From Colletotrichum lupini (taxonomy: Eukaryota > Ascomycota > Sordariomycetes > Glomerellales > Glomerellaceae), in NCBI RefSeq assembly GCF_023278565.1, contig NC_064672.1, forward strand, positions 5,084,001 to 5,148,000: a stretch of DNA of 64,000 bases, in the 5' to 3' direction. The notes beneath the pieces are model-generated. The model saw only the letters and a program-made list of their open reading frames with translations. It had not been told where the DNA came from and did not search any database. This document shows positions 32,754 to 44,007 of the stretch, piece by piece. How positions within the stretch are numbered: position 1 is the first letter of the stretch; the number at the start of each line of letters is the position of its first letter. A program made the translations under genes and the position numbers.

Positions 32754-34702
32754 CAGGCCAGCTGCAGGTGCATAGGTACTCCGAAGACAAGGGATGGATG
32801 GATAGATACTCTGCAGTATGCATGGTGGTGTCGGATACCCTCACCATCAAGATAGAATATGCCCATCTTTTCTTTGCTCTCATGTGGCAAGTGCTCCATG
32901 TACTAGCGTTCTTTTACTTTGAGAGCCCTCCAATCCAGGCAGGACATGGAGTATGGACAGTACTCGCCAAACCAAGCCTCGAGGTGTATTTCGAGGTCAG
33001 TGTTCGCAAGAGTTCAGCCATTGACGAGGCTGCTACATGGTCTCAAACATGCCCCCTCCACTTCATGCTTTGCAACCATCTGGCTTTTTCGGGGGTCGCC
33101 TGTCAAGCCTGTTCCCAACTTTGCCGCTGGCCAGGCGTGGGCAAGCAAGCATCAAGAGAGGAGCTGAGGTGTCAGGAGCCTGGTTTATGCACTTCCATGC
33201 AACTTGTAGTGCGTGTATCCGTACGGAGTACTGCGTACCTTTCTACGTAGAGGGTGAGAGCGTAAGGTAGGTGCTCTTTTAGATTTGGATCGCCTGTCCC
33301 GGTCGGGTCGCATGAACACTCCTTCTGCGCCCAATTGACTGGGTCTCGAGACCATTCCCTTTGCAGCTGATTACAGATGGCAACCTGGTAATTGCACGCT
33401 CCACCATAGGACATAGGATCCAAAAAGACAGCAGGAGCAGATGCAGGACTCGAGGTACCTGATTTCCTGATGCGAGACTGCGGAGCCCCCGACGTACCTA
33501 TTGTCTATCCAACCTCCGGATTGACTCCGTCCACTTACCTTGGGGCAATCGCAACCCGCTTGCCTCCTTCCTTTAGATGCAATCCAACCACACTGGTTCC
33601 TCATTCTCAAGGTGAGGTATTTGTACAGAGAGATACCTTTCTCAAGTGTCATCATCTCAAAGAGTCCCGTTAGATTCTAAGATGTGTGAGGTAAAAGGAG
33701 GGTAGGTACCTACAATTATACCAGAGGTACCTAAATATGATATGGCGTGCCTTCCATTCATTGCCCTCCCTCATTGCGCCTTCTCATGAACCTGCAGCAG
33801 ATATAATTGGTAATTATCCGGTACACCGTCTCCAGGCCCCTCCCTCCTTACTGTGTCCGCATGTGTGTGCCGCCCGTACCTGGCCCCTTCCCCTTCCCGG
33901 CCTGTGATCTCCATGTGTGCCAACGAAAAATGATGCGCACCACCAGATGATGGCCCTGATGTCAGGCACCACACCTGCCCTGTCTTACATCTTCGTTCTG
34001 ACTTCTCTCCTGCTCAGTCCTCCCCTCCTTGGTTCCAACTTGCACTGTCTTGATCTGACCCCATCTGAATGGACCGTGACCAAACCAGGTTTGCCCACAT
34101 CCGCCTGTCTCGCCTCTCCTCTTGTTGCTTCCCTCAACCTTACAAAGTCCAAGTCCATCCCGCATCCAAAAGCCTCCGCCGTTCCTGTCCCGACTTGACT
34201 TCCTTGTTCCTCCTCCCCTTCCAAGTTCCCGCCTCCACCTCTCCCACCGTCTCCGATCCCCTTTTCCCTGCCGCTTGCAGACAAGACAACCACAGACGAA
34301 ACAAATACTCGCCCACCTCCCTTCAGCTCTGCTCTCAGGTCTTTCTCTCCGGCGCATCAAAGATACCCCTCTCTGCCTGTGCCTTACTCCATCCATCTTT
34401 CGCGACAGAACCAGCAACGCACTTGTTCGACATCTTCCATCTTGCTTCTAGAGCATTGCATAGCCAACTCGCCTTACCGCCTCTTATCCACCATACATTA
34501 CTACCCGCCTACTTGGATTACCACATCGGTGTGACAAGCACCCTGTCGACGCTGTCAACCACTAACCGCTGATCATCCTCCCTTTTTGGTCGACCACGAA
34601 CCCAACCGTCTCCAGTCCCTGATTGCGAGTCCTCTTTTCTCCCACTCGCAACCTCACAATCTCATCTCCTCTGCCTATCCGAAGCTTCTTCCTACATACG
34701 AA

Positions 34703-35336
34703 ATGGCGCACAACATGACCGACGCTGAGCTCGACCTCGACTGGCAGCCCAATGGCCGCCGCCCTCAATCGTGCGTTCCAATGGCCCGCCTCAGTTAATC
34801 AAAAACCTTGCGAGATGCGTTGCTGACCCGCAGTCGCGCAGTACCATTGCTCGTTCCTTCTCCCAGGAGCTTGCCGACATCTTCCGCCTCGACGAACCCG
34901 TCACAGACGAGAAGCTTGACCAACGGTATGTAGAGCCGCATCACCCTGAATCATGTTTCACCTTACGACATACAGCTTTACACCAAAAGGCGTAAAGTCA
35001 GAAAACTAAGAGAATCGTTACAGAAAGCAGAATGTCCAGAGCCAGACAAGCGAGCTTGAAGCTCTCGAGCGTCGCATCCGCGAGATGGAGGAGCGGTTGA
35101 AGAACAACAACGTCAACAAGCAAGCCGCAACACAGCCTGCTGCTGCCGCGGGAGATGCTGCACCAGCATTGTCAAAGGAAGCCCAAGAGAAGGCCAGGTC
35201 ACGACCAGGTACGGCGCGCCAGAACCAGCCTCATGCCCCGTCTTCGGCGAACATGCCGCCCACGCCTACTGCCAGCGAAGGTGAATACGAATTTGTCGGC
35301 AAGGATGACCTTGACGACCACCCACCCCGACACTAG
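34703..35336 (+). CDS. Small coiled-coil protein, function unknown
   Basis: Model: join(34703..34770, 34842..34925, 35024..35336), 154 aa. Intron 1 (GTGCGT donor, CTGAC branch) has two CAG acceptors 8 nt apart; only the second keeps frame. Intron 2 (98 nt, GTATGT to TTACAG) joins KLDQR to KQNVQSQTSELEAL. The protein has a short acidic head (MTDAELDLDW), a helix SFSQELADIFRLDEPVTDEKLDQR, a coiled coil (LEALERRIREMEERLKNN), then a Pro/Ala/Ser-rich disordered tail ending DDLDDHPPRH. No known family recognised. The intron-exon fit and a long C/T-rich leader suggest a real gene. Confidence 0.7.
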
Positions 35337-36289
35337 ATCGCTGCATGTTTCCCACACAACCCATATAAATACCCATGATACCACGTCCCGCCCAATTCTG
35401 CTCTTTCTTCCAGCACCACCGCCTCTACCGAGAAATTCACCAGCCAAACATGTAATTGAGATCATGGAAATGCTGACTGTTGCTTCTTTCTGCTCACTCA
35501 GACGGCGACCGTGACCAGGCATGAGGGTAGACTTGCCCTTTCAGATTGCACAACCAGACTACTTGCACCGGCTCGAGCTCATTCTCGCATATACCCGCAC
35601 TCCTCGATTTAACGCCTTCACCAAGCTATAGTAGCAATGTTGCACTCTCGGCTTGAGCATGACTGAAAGGGGGTTTACCTTTGGCATGTACCCATGCCGG
35701 CTACCACAACCCGTGACGGGGCGCCGCTCGCTACATTTCCCAGAGCGCTTCCTAGACTTGGAAGCATGGATTCTTCAGCACCCCGATATGTTTTTGCAGT
35801 TGGCTTTTCTTCTCTTGCGAGCCTGAGTGGTTACGCATTTTTCACCAAGTTTATGGAGTTTGAGCATGCCTGAGCGGACAATCCAAGATGGATTGGCTGC
35901 CTCTGGTCATTGATGGCACGTCCCTGAGAGAAGAGGGATATCTGTATATACCAGACGAAGAAGTGGAAATTCACCTCTACATTGCCTCAATCGTTTTGGG
36001 ATGCACAGTGAGCATTTTCCACGGCTGCCTAGTCACAGTATCCTCGGGGTCTCAAACTACACGATAAGCCTCACTTTGTGCAAATTCCGGATTCTTTTAA
36101 GAGTTGTGCATATGCGCGCACGCAGCATCTCATTTTTGTGGTTCTCTTCTAGCCAGAACTGTGCACACGAATGGATAAACTGATTATTCTAACTAGGCGA
36201 CACCTTTAGGATCTCTACGAACGCCACTGGGATGACATATTGGACTCTCTTCCGACCCTGGCTAACGAAGTAGCCTTTGCCTCGGACTC
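35337..36289. other. Intergenic region between convergent genes
   Basis: No gene, RNA or repeat recognised. Confidence 0.4.
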
Positions 36290-37838
36290 CTATGATTGAC
36301 AGGCTGTCGTGGTCGCGCAAACATCATACGAACTCTTTTGTCCAAAGCTGACAAAGGTTCCTGAAGCTCCATAATTCAGTTGGACGAACATGCTCTTGAG
36401 CGCTACGCCTCCAAAAATGGAACGATCAGTTTCACTCTTCTGGATCCCACCAAAGCACATGTCGGAGCTCCCGGGCGCAGGGCCAAGATTGATAGACTCC
36501 TTGAGAATCGTGCCCACGTAGTCACCTGCCGTAAGGAAGAGCATGTCAGGAATGCTTGCGGCCGAGGCGCAGGGGAACACCCAGGCTTTCAGCTTTGGGT
36601 CGTGAGCCGAGTCGGGGATGCCGGCGTAGTAACTGGCAACCATGTCGCCAGGAAGAAGCACAAAACTACTTCCAGTATCGATGGTAGCAATGGTACGCTT
36701 CTTGAACACGTTCCACTGCTTGCTGTCCATGGTGCTCGTCCGCGTTCCCTTGAGTTCGAAGCTCCAGTGCTCGTCGTCGTCCACGGGCGGCTCGTTGGTC
36801 TCCACTGTGCCCAAGGCATATCCAAAGGAGAAGAAGCCCTTGTTCGAATTGGCTCGGATGTCGATACCGATCCATTCGTAGTGAAGCGCCGGCTTGAGAC
36901 GATCGAGCATGGACGGCATGCTGGGCTTGACGGACGAGGGCTTACTCTTGGCGAGACCCATGACACCGCTGATCTTGGGTTCGATGGCCCACCGCGGGGC
37001 GACGTTGACGGCGGATTGGATTGTTGTGTTGGCGATGGTGAAGTGGTTGTTGTCCGTCACCAGGCCGAAGCCGACGGTGTCGAAGTACACCTTGCCCGAG
37101 CTGGTGGACTTGTCGACTGTAGTGGTTACGTGTTAGTTGGGATCTTTTGGTGGGGAGGGATGAAGGGAGAACGTACTGTACGATGACTCCCAAGATGCGC
37201 CAGGGACCTCTTGACTCGACGCCGACTTTGCGGGGTCGTAGAGCGCGGGCTTGCCATTCACGGCTTCGTCGCCGAATTCGGTGTCGGAGGTCATCAGCCA
37301 GCTGTTTCATCGTGTAAGTTGGGGGATTTCAAGAGTTCGAGGGACGGAAGGGACTGACAAGTCGGAAGATGCTGTGTCGATGATGACGGGCATCTTCTGC
37401 ATCGCCGACCCGACGAAGACGTCTGTCAGCCAGTAAAAGTCATTGCTACTTTTTGCGGCAACGACGGCGGCTGGGTATGTACAGGTCAGCTCTGCATGCG
37501 CCTTCAGTGCGTTTCCGACATCGAGGGATAGGAAAGGATAGAAACGGGGAGAACGGGGAGAAGGAGGACAACTTACATTCGTATCCCTCGCGCCGAGTCA
37601 ACATGTTGTGGTTGGCGAGGGACTCCGGAACAGGCATGTCCCACCGCTCGTAGGCGGCTGCGAGGGCGGCCGGGCCGTCGAGTATGAAGTCCGGGTTCGA
37701 TCGGGCGGAGACCGTGAGGGTGCTGGTGCTGCGGCGTTCGAGGTCTGGTAGCTCGGCGTGTTGCTGTTGCTGAGGACCGGTCGGGATGGCGAGTGCCAAT
37801 GTCGACCATAGCAGTGGGACGGCAAGGGAGGGGATCAT
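36290..37838 (-). CDS. Secreted pepsin-like aspartic protease (family A1) with DTAS first motif
   Basis: Model: complement(join(36290..37116, 37177..37301, 37359..37470, 37577..37838)), 441 aa, three introns of 60, 57 and 106 nt. MIPSLAVPLLWSTLALAIPTG is a signal peptide, followed by a propeptide to about residue 95. The first active-site loop is VIIDTASSDFWLM (Asp119), where pepsins normally have DTGS. WESSYIDKS supplies the flap Tyr166. The second loop is TIDTGSSFVLLPG (Asp313), which is canonical. The fold end SIFGGVALKSMFVQLNY is present. There is no GPI signal or membrane span at the C-terminus, so the protein is probably secreted. Both aspartates are kept, so activity is plausible, but the Gly-to-Ala change sits in the catalytic fireman's-grip turn. 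Confidence 0.87.
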
Positions 37839-39580
37839 CGTTGCGTGTTGTCAGATGTTTGGCGGGTGTTGAATTCAGAGTTTGAAGACCTTTGATCTGG
37901 ATGAGGATGCCAGAGATGTTCTCTTTTGGAAACGGGGGAGAGGGATATTGTCCTTCTATATATATATCCTATCCTTGAATGCATCTGGATTTGCTTTTAC
38001 GAATGTTTGATTCTCTTTTTTTTCCAGGGACAAGTGTTGACAAGGCAGTATGTTTGTTTCGTACCGAGACTTGGTGCTAACGAAACTAGTGACGATGTTG
38101 CAACACGATCTTGTTTGTTGTTTCTCTCTTTTCTCAGCCTCTCTGACTCTCTCGCGTACTTCCCTTTGCCTCTCTCCTACCCCCCTTTGTTGCCTTGCTT
38201 CTACCGTTCCTTACATGAGAGTGCAACATGTGTCACTCCGCGGATCTTGAGGGCGGCAGCCGGGGACGAAAAAAAAAAGCCGGGTTGTGCGGATACCCGT
38301 CTTTACCTTTTTTGATTGTCTTGAAGAACAAGGAAGAAGCACAAGATAGCACAGGAGGAAGAGAAAGTCGAAGAATAGGAATGGCCGGAAGGGAAGCCGA
38401 CGGGTTGATGTTACCGAGTTTTTGGTCATGGGGTTCCATTCTCTGTGTATTTGGACCTTTTGCCAGTATCCCCTCCAGTTTCTCCCTTACATCCTCATCA
38501 TACCCATGGTGACTCAAATGAGAGATTGTGATGAGCAGTCTGGAGTGAGACTTCATCACAAGGGGTGCGGGGGTCTCGCCTTACACCGGTGTACACCGAA
38601 CGTCGAAGGTGAGAGGGCAAACACCAGACTTGGGGCTTCGCCACGATGTATTCGTGGTGATGATGGTGACAGACTGCGATGATGAGACCTAGGCGGAAAA
38701 AGGAGCTAGCCACGCGAGAGGTGTAATGTACAACAAATTGTAGCCTTGGCCACGTAGAAAAGTCTTTCTACAAGGAAGGAAACGTCCGAGGATTGCACCG
38801 GATCGCGTGAGGCTGGCGGAATTACATTCGGGAGCCACATCTCTTCTTCCCCGGAGCGATACAAGATCATAAAGAAGGCTGAATCCAGTCCATGTGACTT
38901 TTGGACTTTTCGGCGAGATGTTGGGTGATACGGGATCACTTCATGCGCTCTGCCGACGGCAAAGTGGGCGATGCTGGTCGTGTTACCGTTGCTTCTCTCG
39001 CGGTTTTGTCTTGTTTACTCGTCCACTGTCGTAGTAACGAGTTCGGGACAACCTTCTGATCATGAGATTGCGAACGTAAAGCACTCGGGGAACGAGGCGG
39101 GCGGTGGCAAGATGAGGTGGCGGTGCTATCCTTTGTAGAACGTTTGATGATGTTGAAAAGATTGAAGGACTGGCTCACCGTTACCGATGATTATTCGCGA
39201 TTGCGCAAAAACTCTGCGCTTCAATGGCCGAGTTTGCTTTGCTCGTGGCCATTTGTCCTCGGGTATTCAGCTGCCTGACTCGACTCTCATGTGGCACGAT
39301 GTGAAGGGTTCCTGCTGCTGCTGCTGGACCATGTGAACAGTGGGATCCGTCGAGATCGAGGTAGGAGAAACGTACTAGGTGAGGCGAAATTGACGTTCAC
39401 GACGTTGTCCGCCTCGTTGTCACTCAGCCCGCACGAGAAGACAGTCACGATCTGAAAGGCAAGTTGGCAGTCATCTTGATTTGTCTGTAATTTCATTTCA
39501 TCTGTAGAAACGCCTAGGTATGGTATGCGCAAAAAAAAACTTCGACTCTCTCCCCCAATCTACAATCCATCCAAGTGTCT
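37839..39580. other. Protease promoter and LHS1 3' region
   Basis: No supported gene in 1.7 kb. Short frames on both strands overlap without domains. A TATATATATAT run near 37957-37966 may be a TATA element for the protease gene. Confidence 0.4.
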
Positions 39581-42500
39581 CTAAAGCTCGTCGTGCTCCA
39601 GCGCATCATCCTGCTCCTGCTCCTTGGCGGCGGCCTGCTGGGCGTGCTGAGACTGGTCAAACTTCTTGAGAATTTCCTCAATCTCCGCCTCGCTGGGCGT
39701 GTCGCCGTCGCTGCCGCCGAATTGAACGTAGCTTCCGCCACCGGGAAGCTCGACGGTCCGGCCAGCGGGGGCTTCACCGGCGGTTGAGCTCTTGGAAGGG
39801 ATGGTGGTAGTAGACTTCTTGCCGTCCTCGGGAGAGGCGGTCGCTGAGGTCGAGGCGGTGGCGGTGGACTTTGTCTTCTTAGCCGCCTTGGCAGCCTTGC
39901 TTGCCTTCTTGGTCTTGCCCTCCATGTTCTTGACGCCCTTCATCGCCAGGTCCATGCCCGCCTTGTCGAGCTTGTCACGCTTGGCCTGGAGATCCTTGAC
40001 AAGGAGGACGGGGTCCGCAGTCGCGGCAAGGGCGTCCTGCTTCTTTTCCATCTCATTGAGCCACTTGCTGGTGGTCTCGTAGACGTCCTCGACGACTTCG
40101 ATGTCCTCACGCTTGTACAGGGGCGGGACGGGGCCCTTCTCCTTCACGACGTCCTCCATCGTGCGTTCCTTGCCGGTTGAGTCCTCGTCCTCGAGACCGT
40201 CAAAGTCGCCAGAGGGAGTTGCTGAGGGGGTCTCGGTAGAGGTGCTGGAAGAAGGCTCGGTGGCTGCTGAGGCGTGCCACTCATCGTACTCTTCAATCTG
40301 CTTCCTGATTGTGCCGACAAAGGTCTGGGTGGAGTTGAGGGCTTCCTTGAGAGCCTTGATGAGCTCAGGGCGCTTCTCGGACTCCTCACTTCTCTTCTGG
40401 ATCTTGGTGACGGGGTCGTTAAGCTCCTTGTACTTCTTCTTGAGCTCATCGCGGGACGCGTCGGCGCCCTCCTCGTACAGCCAGTCACTTGCCTCGCTGT
40501 TCTTCTTCTCCAAAGTGGCACGCTCCTCGGCGGTGGAGGCTGCGATGAAGGAATCGCTCTCGAGGAGATCGCGGACCTTGTAGGTGAAACCCTCGAGCTG
40601 GTTGAGAGCCTCCTCTCTCAGGCGGCGGGCCTTGTCTGAAGTCTCAAAGGCCTTGAGGCGGTCCTTGGACTTGACAAGCTCCTCACGGGAAAGCTCAGGC
40701 AGACCGGCCTTCTCAAGGGTGAATTCGACGTTGATGGTGACGAGCTCCTTCTTCTTGGGGGCGGGCTCCTTGCCAACGGCCGCTGCGTCACTGGGAACGG
40801 GCGACGAGGAGGCGGTGGTAGACTCCGTCTTGGTCGAGGCAGTGGTAGAGGACTCAGATCCCGTGGTTGAAAACTCTTCGTCCTCCTCTCCATCAAGAGG
40901 CTTCTGGTCTCCCTTCTTGTTGCCAAAGCCGAACAGGTTCTTGACGCCGTCGACAAAGCCCTCCTTCTCGGGGGCCTCGGCCTCGCACTCAACGGTAGCT
41001 TTGGTGACCTCAACCTCGCCGCTCTCACTGCTCAGCTTGACGCCGACCTTGAAGTGAATATCGCTGTCAACGCAGGAGTACTTCTCCTTCAGCTCCGCGA
41101 CCGAGGCGGTAAGGTTCTTGGTAGAGAAAACCTTGACATCCTTCTCGGCAGCCTCAACGTACTGGTAGAAAGTGACATCAAAGTCCTCGTGGTTGGTAAA
41201 GGTGACGTCCTTGGGAACGCCGCCCTGAGGGGAGACGGGAGACCACAGGCGCTGGTGCTGGAGCTTGTTCTTGTTGTTGGTCCACTTCATGCCAGAGGCG
41301 TAGTTGGCGCCCTCGGAAATGCGAATCTCCTTGACACGGAAGCTAGGGCTCAACTCGGCAGCGCGGAAACCGGCACCAAATACGGCGGCCTCGTCAGAGT
41401 TGACGTTGCTGCGAAGCTTCTCGGCGGAACCAACGGCTTGCTCCAGCTGCTTCTGAACAAAGGGTGTTCGGGAAGCGCCGCCGTGGAGAATGACAGAGGT
41501 CAGGTCAGAGAGCTCCAGCTGAGCAGCCGTCAGAGCTCTCATGAGAACGGCTTCAGCACGAAAGGCGTGTGTCTCGGCCATCTTCTCAAAATCAGACCGG
41601 GTGAGCTTGTACTTGAAGTCGACATCCTCGTAGAGCCCCTCGAAGCTCGCGCCGGCCTGCTGGTTGGCGCTGAGAACATGGCGCAAACGCTCCGCCTCCT
41701 TGGTCAGCTTCGCGATGGCGCGGCCATGGGCCTTGACCTTGTCAGCATCGGCAGAGATCTTCTTTCCACCCTTGGACTCGACAAATTGGGCGACCATGTC
41801 GTCGACAATGAGGTAGTTAAGTGTGTCACCGCCCAGAGTCCTGTCCCAGCCAGTGCCGATGACGGAAACCTCCTGGATGGTCTTGTTGAACTTGCCAACA
41901 TCCTTGACCGTACGGCCCTGGAACTTCATGACAGTAGCCTTGGCGGAACCGGCACCCATGTCGAAGACCAGGTGGTACTCAGGCTTGCCTCCCTCGTTGA
42001 TGTTGGGGAACTGGCGGGAAGTGGCGTAGTTGAGACCAACGGCGAGACCGTCGCTGATGAGACTGAGGACCTTGAGACCAGAGAGATCAGCGGCGGCTTG
42101 GATGGCGCGCTTCTCCTCGGTTGTGAAGTAAGGAGGGACCGTCAGGACCATGGAGCGGACAGAGGTACCAGCTCCAGCAGCAGCCTCGGCGTTCTTCTGG
42201 ATGCTCTGCAGCTCCATGGCCAAGAGCTCCTCAACCAGCCATGCCTCCTCTTCCTCGGTAAAGACCTTGCTCTTGAAAGCAGCGGTTCCTCGCGCCTCGT
42301 TCTTCTCGAGCTGCAGGGCTGGGTGCCGGGCAGCGTATTGTTGGACAATCGGGTCGTCGACGGAGAGACCGAGGAGGGTCTTCAGGTTGGGGTAGACATC
42401 GTGAGGAAAGCGGGCGGAGAGGGCAATGGCGTCGGAGCCGTAGAGTCTCTCGGGGTAGGATCCGGACTTGGGGCCGCTCTGGAGAGGCTTGAAGGTGACG

Positions 42501-42694
42501 GCGGAGATTTCCTTGCGCCGCGAGTCCTTGGTCAGGACAATGTCGAGAGGAATACCGGGCTTGACGAGGGCAGCTTTGATGTACTCGGTACCGAGATCAA
42601 CGCCAAGGACGGCGGAGACGGCAAAGACGTGTGCGGAAAAGAAGAAGACGCAGCCAAGGACTACTGTCAATGGCGAGAATGTTCGTTGCGCCAT
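39581..42694 (-). CDS. LHS1: ER lumenal Hsp70-like chaperone LHS1 / GRP170
   Basis: Single exon, 1037 aa. Signal peptide about 1-28 (MAQRTFSPLTVVLGCVFFFS). The Hsp110/Grp170-type ATPase domain covers about 30-430, with VLGVDLGTEYIKAA (phosphate 1), MVLTVPPYFTTEEKRAIQAA, VFDMGAGSAKATV (phosphate 2) and ILHGGASRTPFVQ. A short beta domain, an acidic Ser/Thr-rich loop (about 590-650) and a long helical domain with Lys/Glu repeats follow. The protein ends in HDEL, the fungal ER-retrieval signal. Lhs1 is the nucleotide-exchange factor for the BiP/Kar2 chaperone and helps translocation and folding. A long open frame on the opposite strand is a codon-bias shadow. Confidence 0.95.
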   Translation of the reverse strand: MAQRTFSPLTVVLGCVFFFSAHVFAVSAVLGVDLGTEYIKAALVKPGIPLDIVLTKDSRRKEISAVTFKPLQSGPKSGSYPERLYGSDAIALSARFPHDVYPNLKTLLGLSVDDPIVQQYAARHPALQLEKNEARGTAAFKSKVFTEEEEAWLVEELLAMELQSIQKNAEAAAGAGTSVRSMVLTVPPYFTTEEKRAIQAAADLSGLKVLSLISDGLAVGLNYATSRQFPNINEGGKPEYHLVFDMGAGSAKATVMKFQGRTVKDVGKFNKTIQEVSVIGTGWDRTLGGDTLNYLIVDDMVAQFVESKGGKKISADADKVKAHGRAIAKLTKEAERLRHVLSANQQAGASFEGLYEDVDFKYKLTRSDFEKMAETHAFRAEAVLMRALTAAQLELSDLTSVILHGGASRTPFVQKQLEQAVGSAEKLRSNVNSDEAAVFGAGFRAAELSPSFRVKEIRISEGANYASGMKWTNNKNKLQHQRLWSPVSPQGGVPKDVTFTNHEDFDVTFYQYVEAAEKDVKVFSTKNLTASVAELKEKYSCVDSDIHFKVGVKLSSESGEVEVTKATVECEAEAPEKEGFVDGVKNLFGFGNKKGDQKPLDGEEDEEFSTTGSESSTTASTKTESTTASSSPVPSDAAAVGKEPAPKKKELVTINVEFTLEKAGLPELSREELVKSKDRLKAFETSDKARRLREEALNQLEGFTYKVRDLLESDSFIAASTAEERATLEKKNSEASDWLYEEGADASRDELKKKYKELNDPVTKIQKRSEESEKRPELIKALKEALNSTQTFVGTIRKQIEEYDEWHASAATEPSSSTSTETPSATPSGDFDGLEDEDSTGKERTMEDVVKEKGPVPPLYKREDIEVVEDVYETTSKWLNEMEKKQDALAATADPVLLVKDLQAKRDKLDKAGMDLAMKGVKNMEGKTKKASKAAKAAKKTKSTATASTSATASPEDGKKSTTTIPSKSSTAGEAPAGRTVELPGGGSYVQFGGSDGDTPSEAEIEEILKKFDQSQHAQQAAAKEQEQDDALEHDEL

Positions 42695-44007
42695 CGTGTA
42701 TGGTTTGCGCCCAATGGCGCTGTGGAGGGTCGTCTAGGCAGGTTCGTGTGGGAGTGACAGAGGTCGAAACTAACACGGATTGTTAGACAAGTCCCAGTAT
42801 GAGACTCGAGACGCAGAAGTATTGTAAATCTAGAGAGCGAGGAAAACCCAAAGACAAAAGAGGAGAGTTCAAAAAAAGAAGGAGAGGTTCCTCGAGACAA
42901 TGGCGACCCAGGAGCACAAATATGAACAACGGAGCGTCGTCGAATGGAGATTCGTGAAGGTGTCCTCTATTGGGTTCGGTACCATTCTCCCCCCCAGACT
43001 GGGTCCAGGTCGTCCTCGGGCAGGGTACCTTCTAGTGGATTACCTGTCCTGGCGAAGAGGACAGCTGTAAGAAAAAAAGTTGTGGCGCCTTCCCCCCAAA
43101 TGCAAGGCTGACCACACGATAAGCTTTCCATTGGTGCGATAAGGATAAGCACTGGGATTTGTGGCAGTTGTCCCGAGAATAGTGGGGCTTGAGATCCACT
43201 CGGTGCTCTCAAGCCACATTAAAGGGGCCAACGCCCAGCTTCCCATCTTCAATTCCTGTTTGACCAAGCAACTCATGGACACTCTTTTGGACTGGGGATT
43301 ACCTAAAGGTTACGTGGATTATGACACCATCACGGAGCGGTCAGTCACCGCAGATCCAACGTGTTAGTATCGGCCTGTTTGTGGACAAGTGTCCCCCAGC
43401 AGCTTATACTGTCTTATCCCATTGCCAAAAGGACAGTCTTACATCAGAGTTGTTCGTAGGATGAGGCACTTGCACAAGAGACAAGGCAGACTTTCTTAGC
43501 AACAAGACAGTTGCTCAGATTCCATGAGGAATACGAGACAGCCAGCCCATTTCGAGTCGACCAGGCATACTACTTCCGATGTGAAAGGGCCTGGCTGACA
43601 GGTAGAATGCTGGGCCTCCATCTGAATGTTTCAGTCTGGAATCACATGCTAAAGTGAGAATCTGAAGTTCAATTCTCATATGAAAGACGTTGCACACTTG
43701 ACACTAATTACGGCTACTTACTCCCACCAAACACCTTCCTCGATATCATCCGAAATCGGAAACACAAGCTCTTTGAGTTTCCTTTGCCGTTCACATCATT
43801 AGAGATCGCGGGGTAATAAAGCTACAGTGGGGCAACTGATGGCGGGGTACAATCCAGCTTCCCTTGCATAACCTCCCAGCTGCAACCACACCAACCGACA
43901 AGGAACAAGAACTGCCATCAGCATATCACGGTGGAATACCTCGGGGATTTTATCCCTTAGGAGGCTTCGACTTCAATAGTCACTCAAGTGGAGGCCAATC
44001 GGTCACC
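42695..44007. other. LHS1 promoter and intergenic DNA
   Basis: No supported gene. The small frames at 43040-43367 lack domains. I found no clear unfolded-protein-response element by eye. Confidence 0.4.

Larger units (their letters stand above)
30056..34702. other. Gene-free stretch of about 4.6 kb
   Basis: No supported gene. Many frames of 60-180 codons overlap on both strands with no domain. Visible structure: dispersed TACGGAGTA/TACTCCGTA copies (for example 32332-32351 and 33218-33231), GGTAAGGTA-type motifs (32295-32375, 33264, 33700-33730), a GGAT microsatellite at 32729-32753, and a C/T-rich leader from about 34000 into the next gene. Long promoter or untranslated RNA space is possible. 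Confidence 0.45.

Noticed and set aside
32714..33250. 178-codon frame rich in Trp/Met/Asp
   Set aside because: Its start is translation of the GGAT microsatellite; the rest has no domain.
36380..37186. 268-codon plus-strand frame opposite the aspartic protease
   Set aside because: Antisense shadow of the last protease exon.
41054..42757. 567-codon plus-strand frame opposite LHS1
   Set aside because: Exact antisense of the Hsp70-type coding sequence; low-complexity Leu/Val/Gly/Asp composition is a codon-bias shadow and no domain is present.
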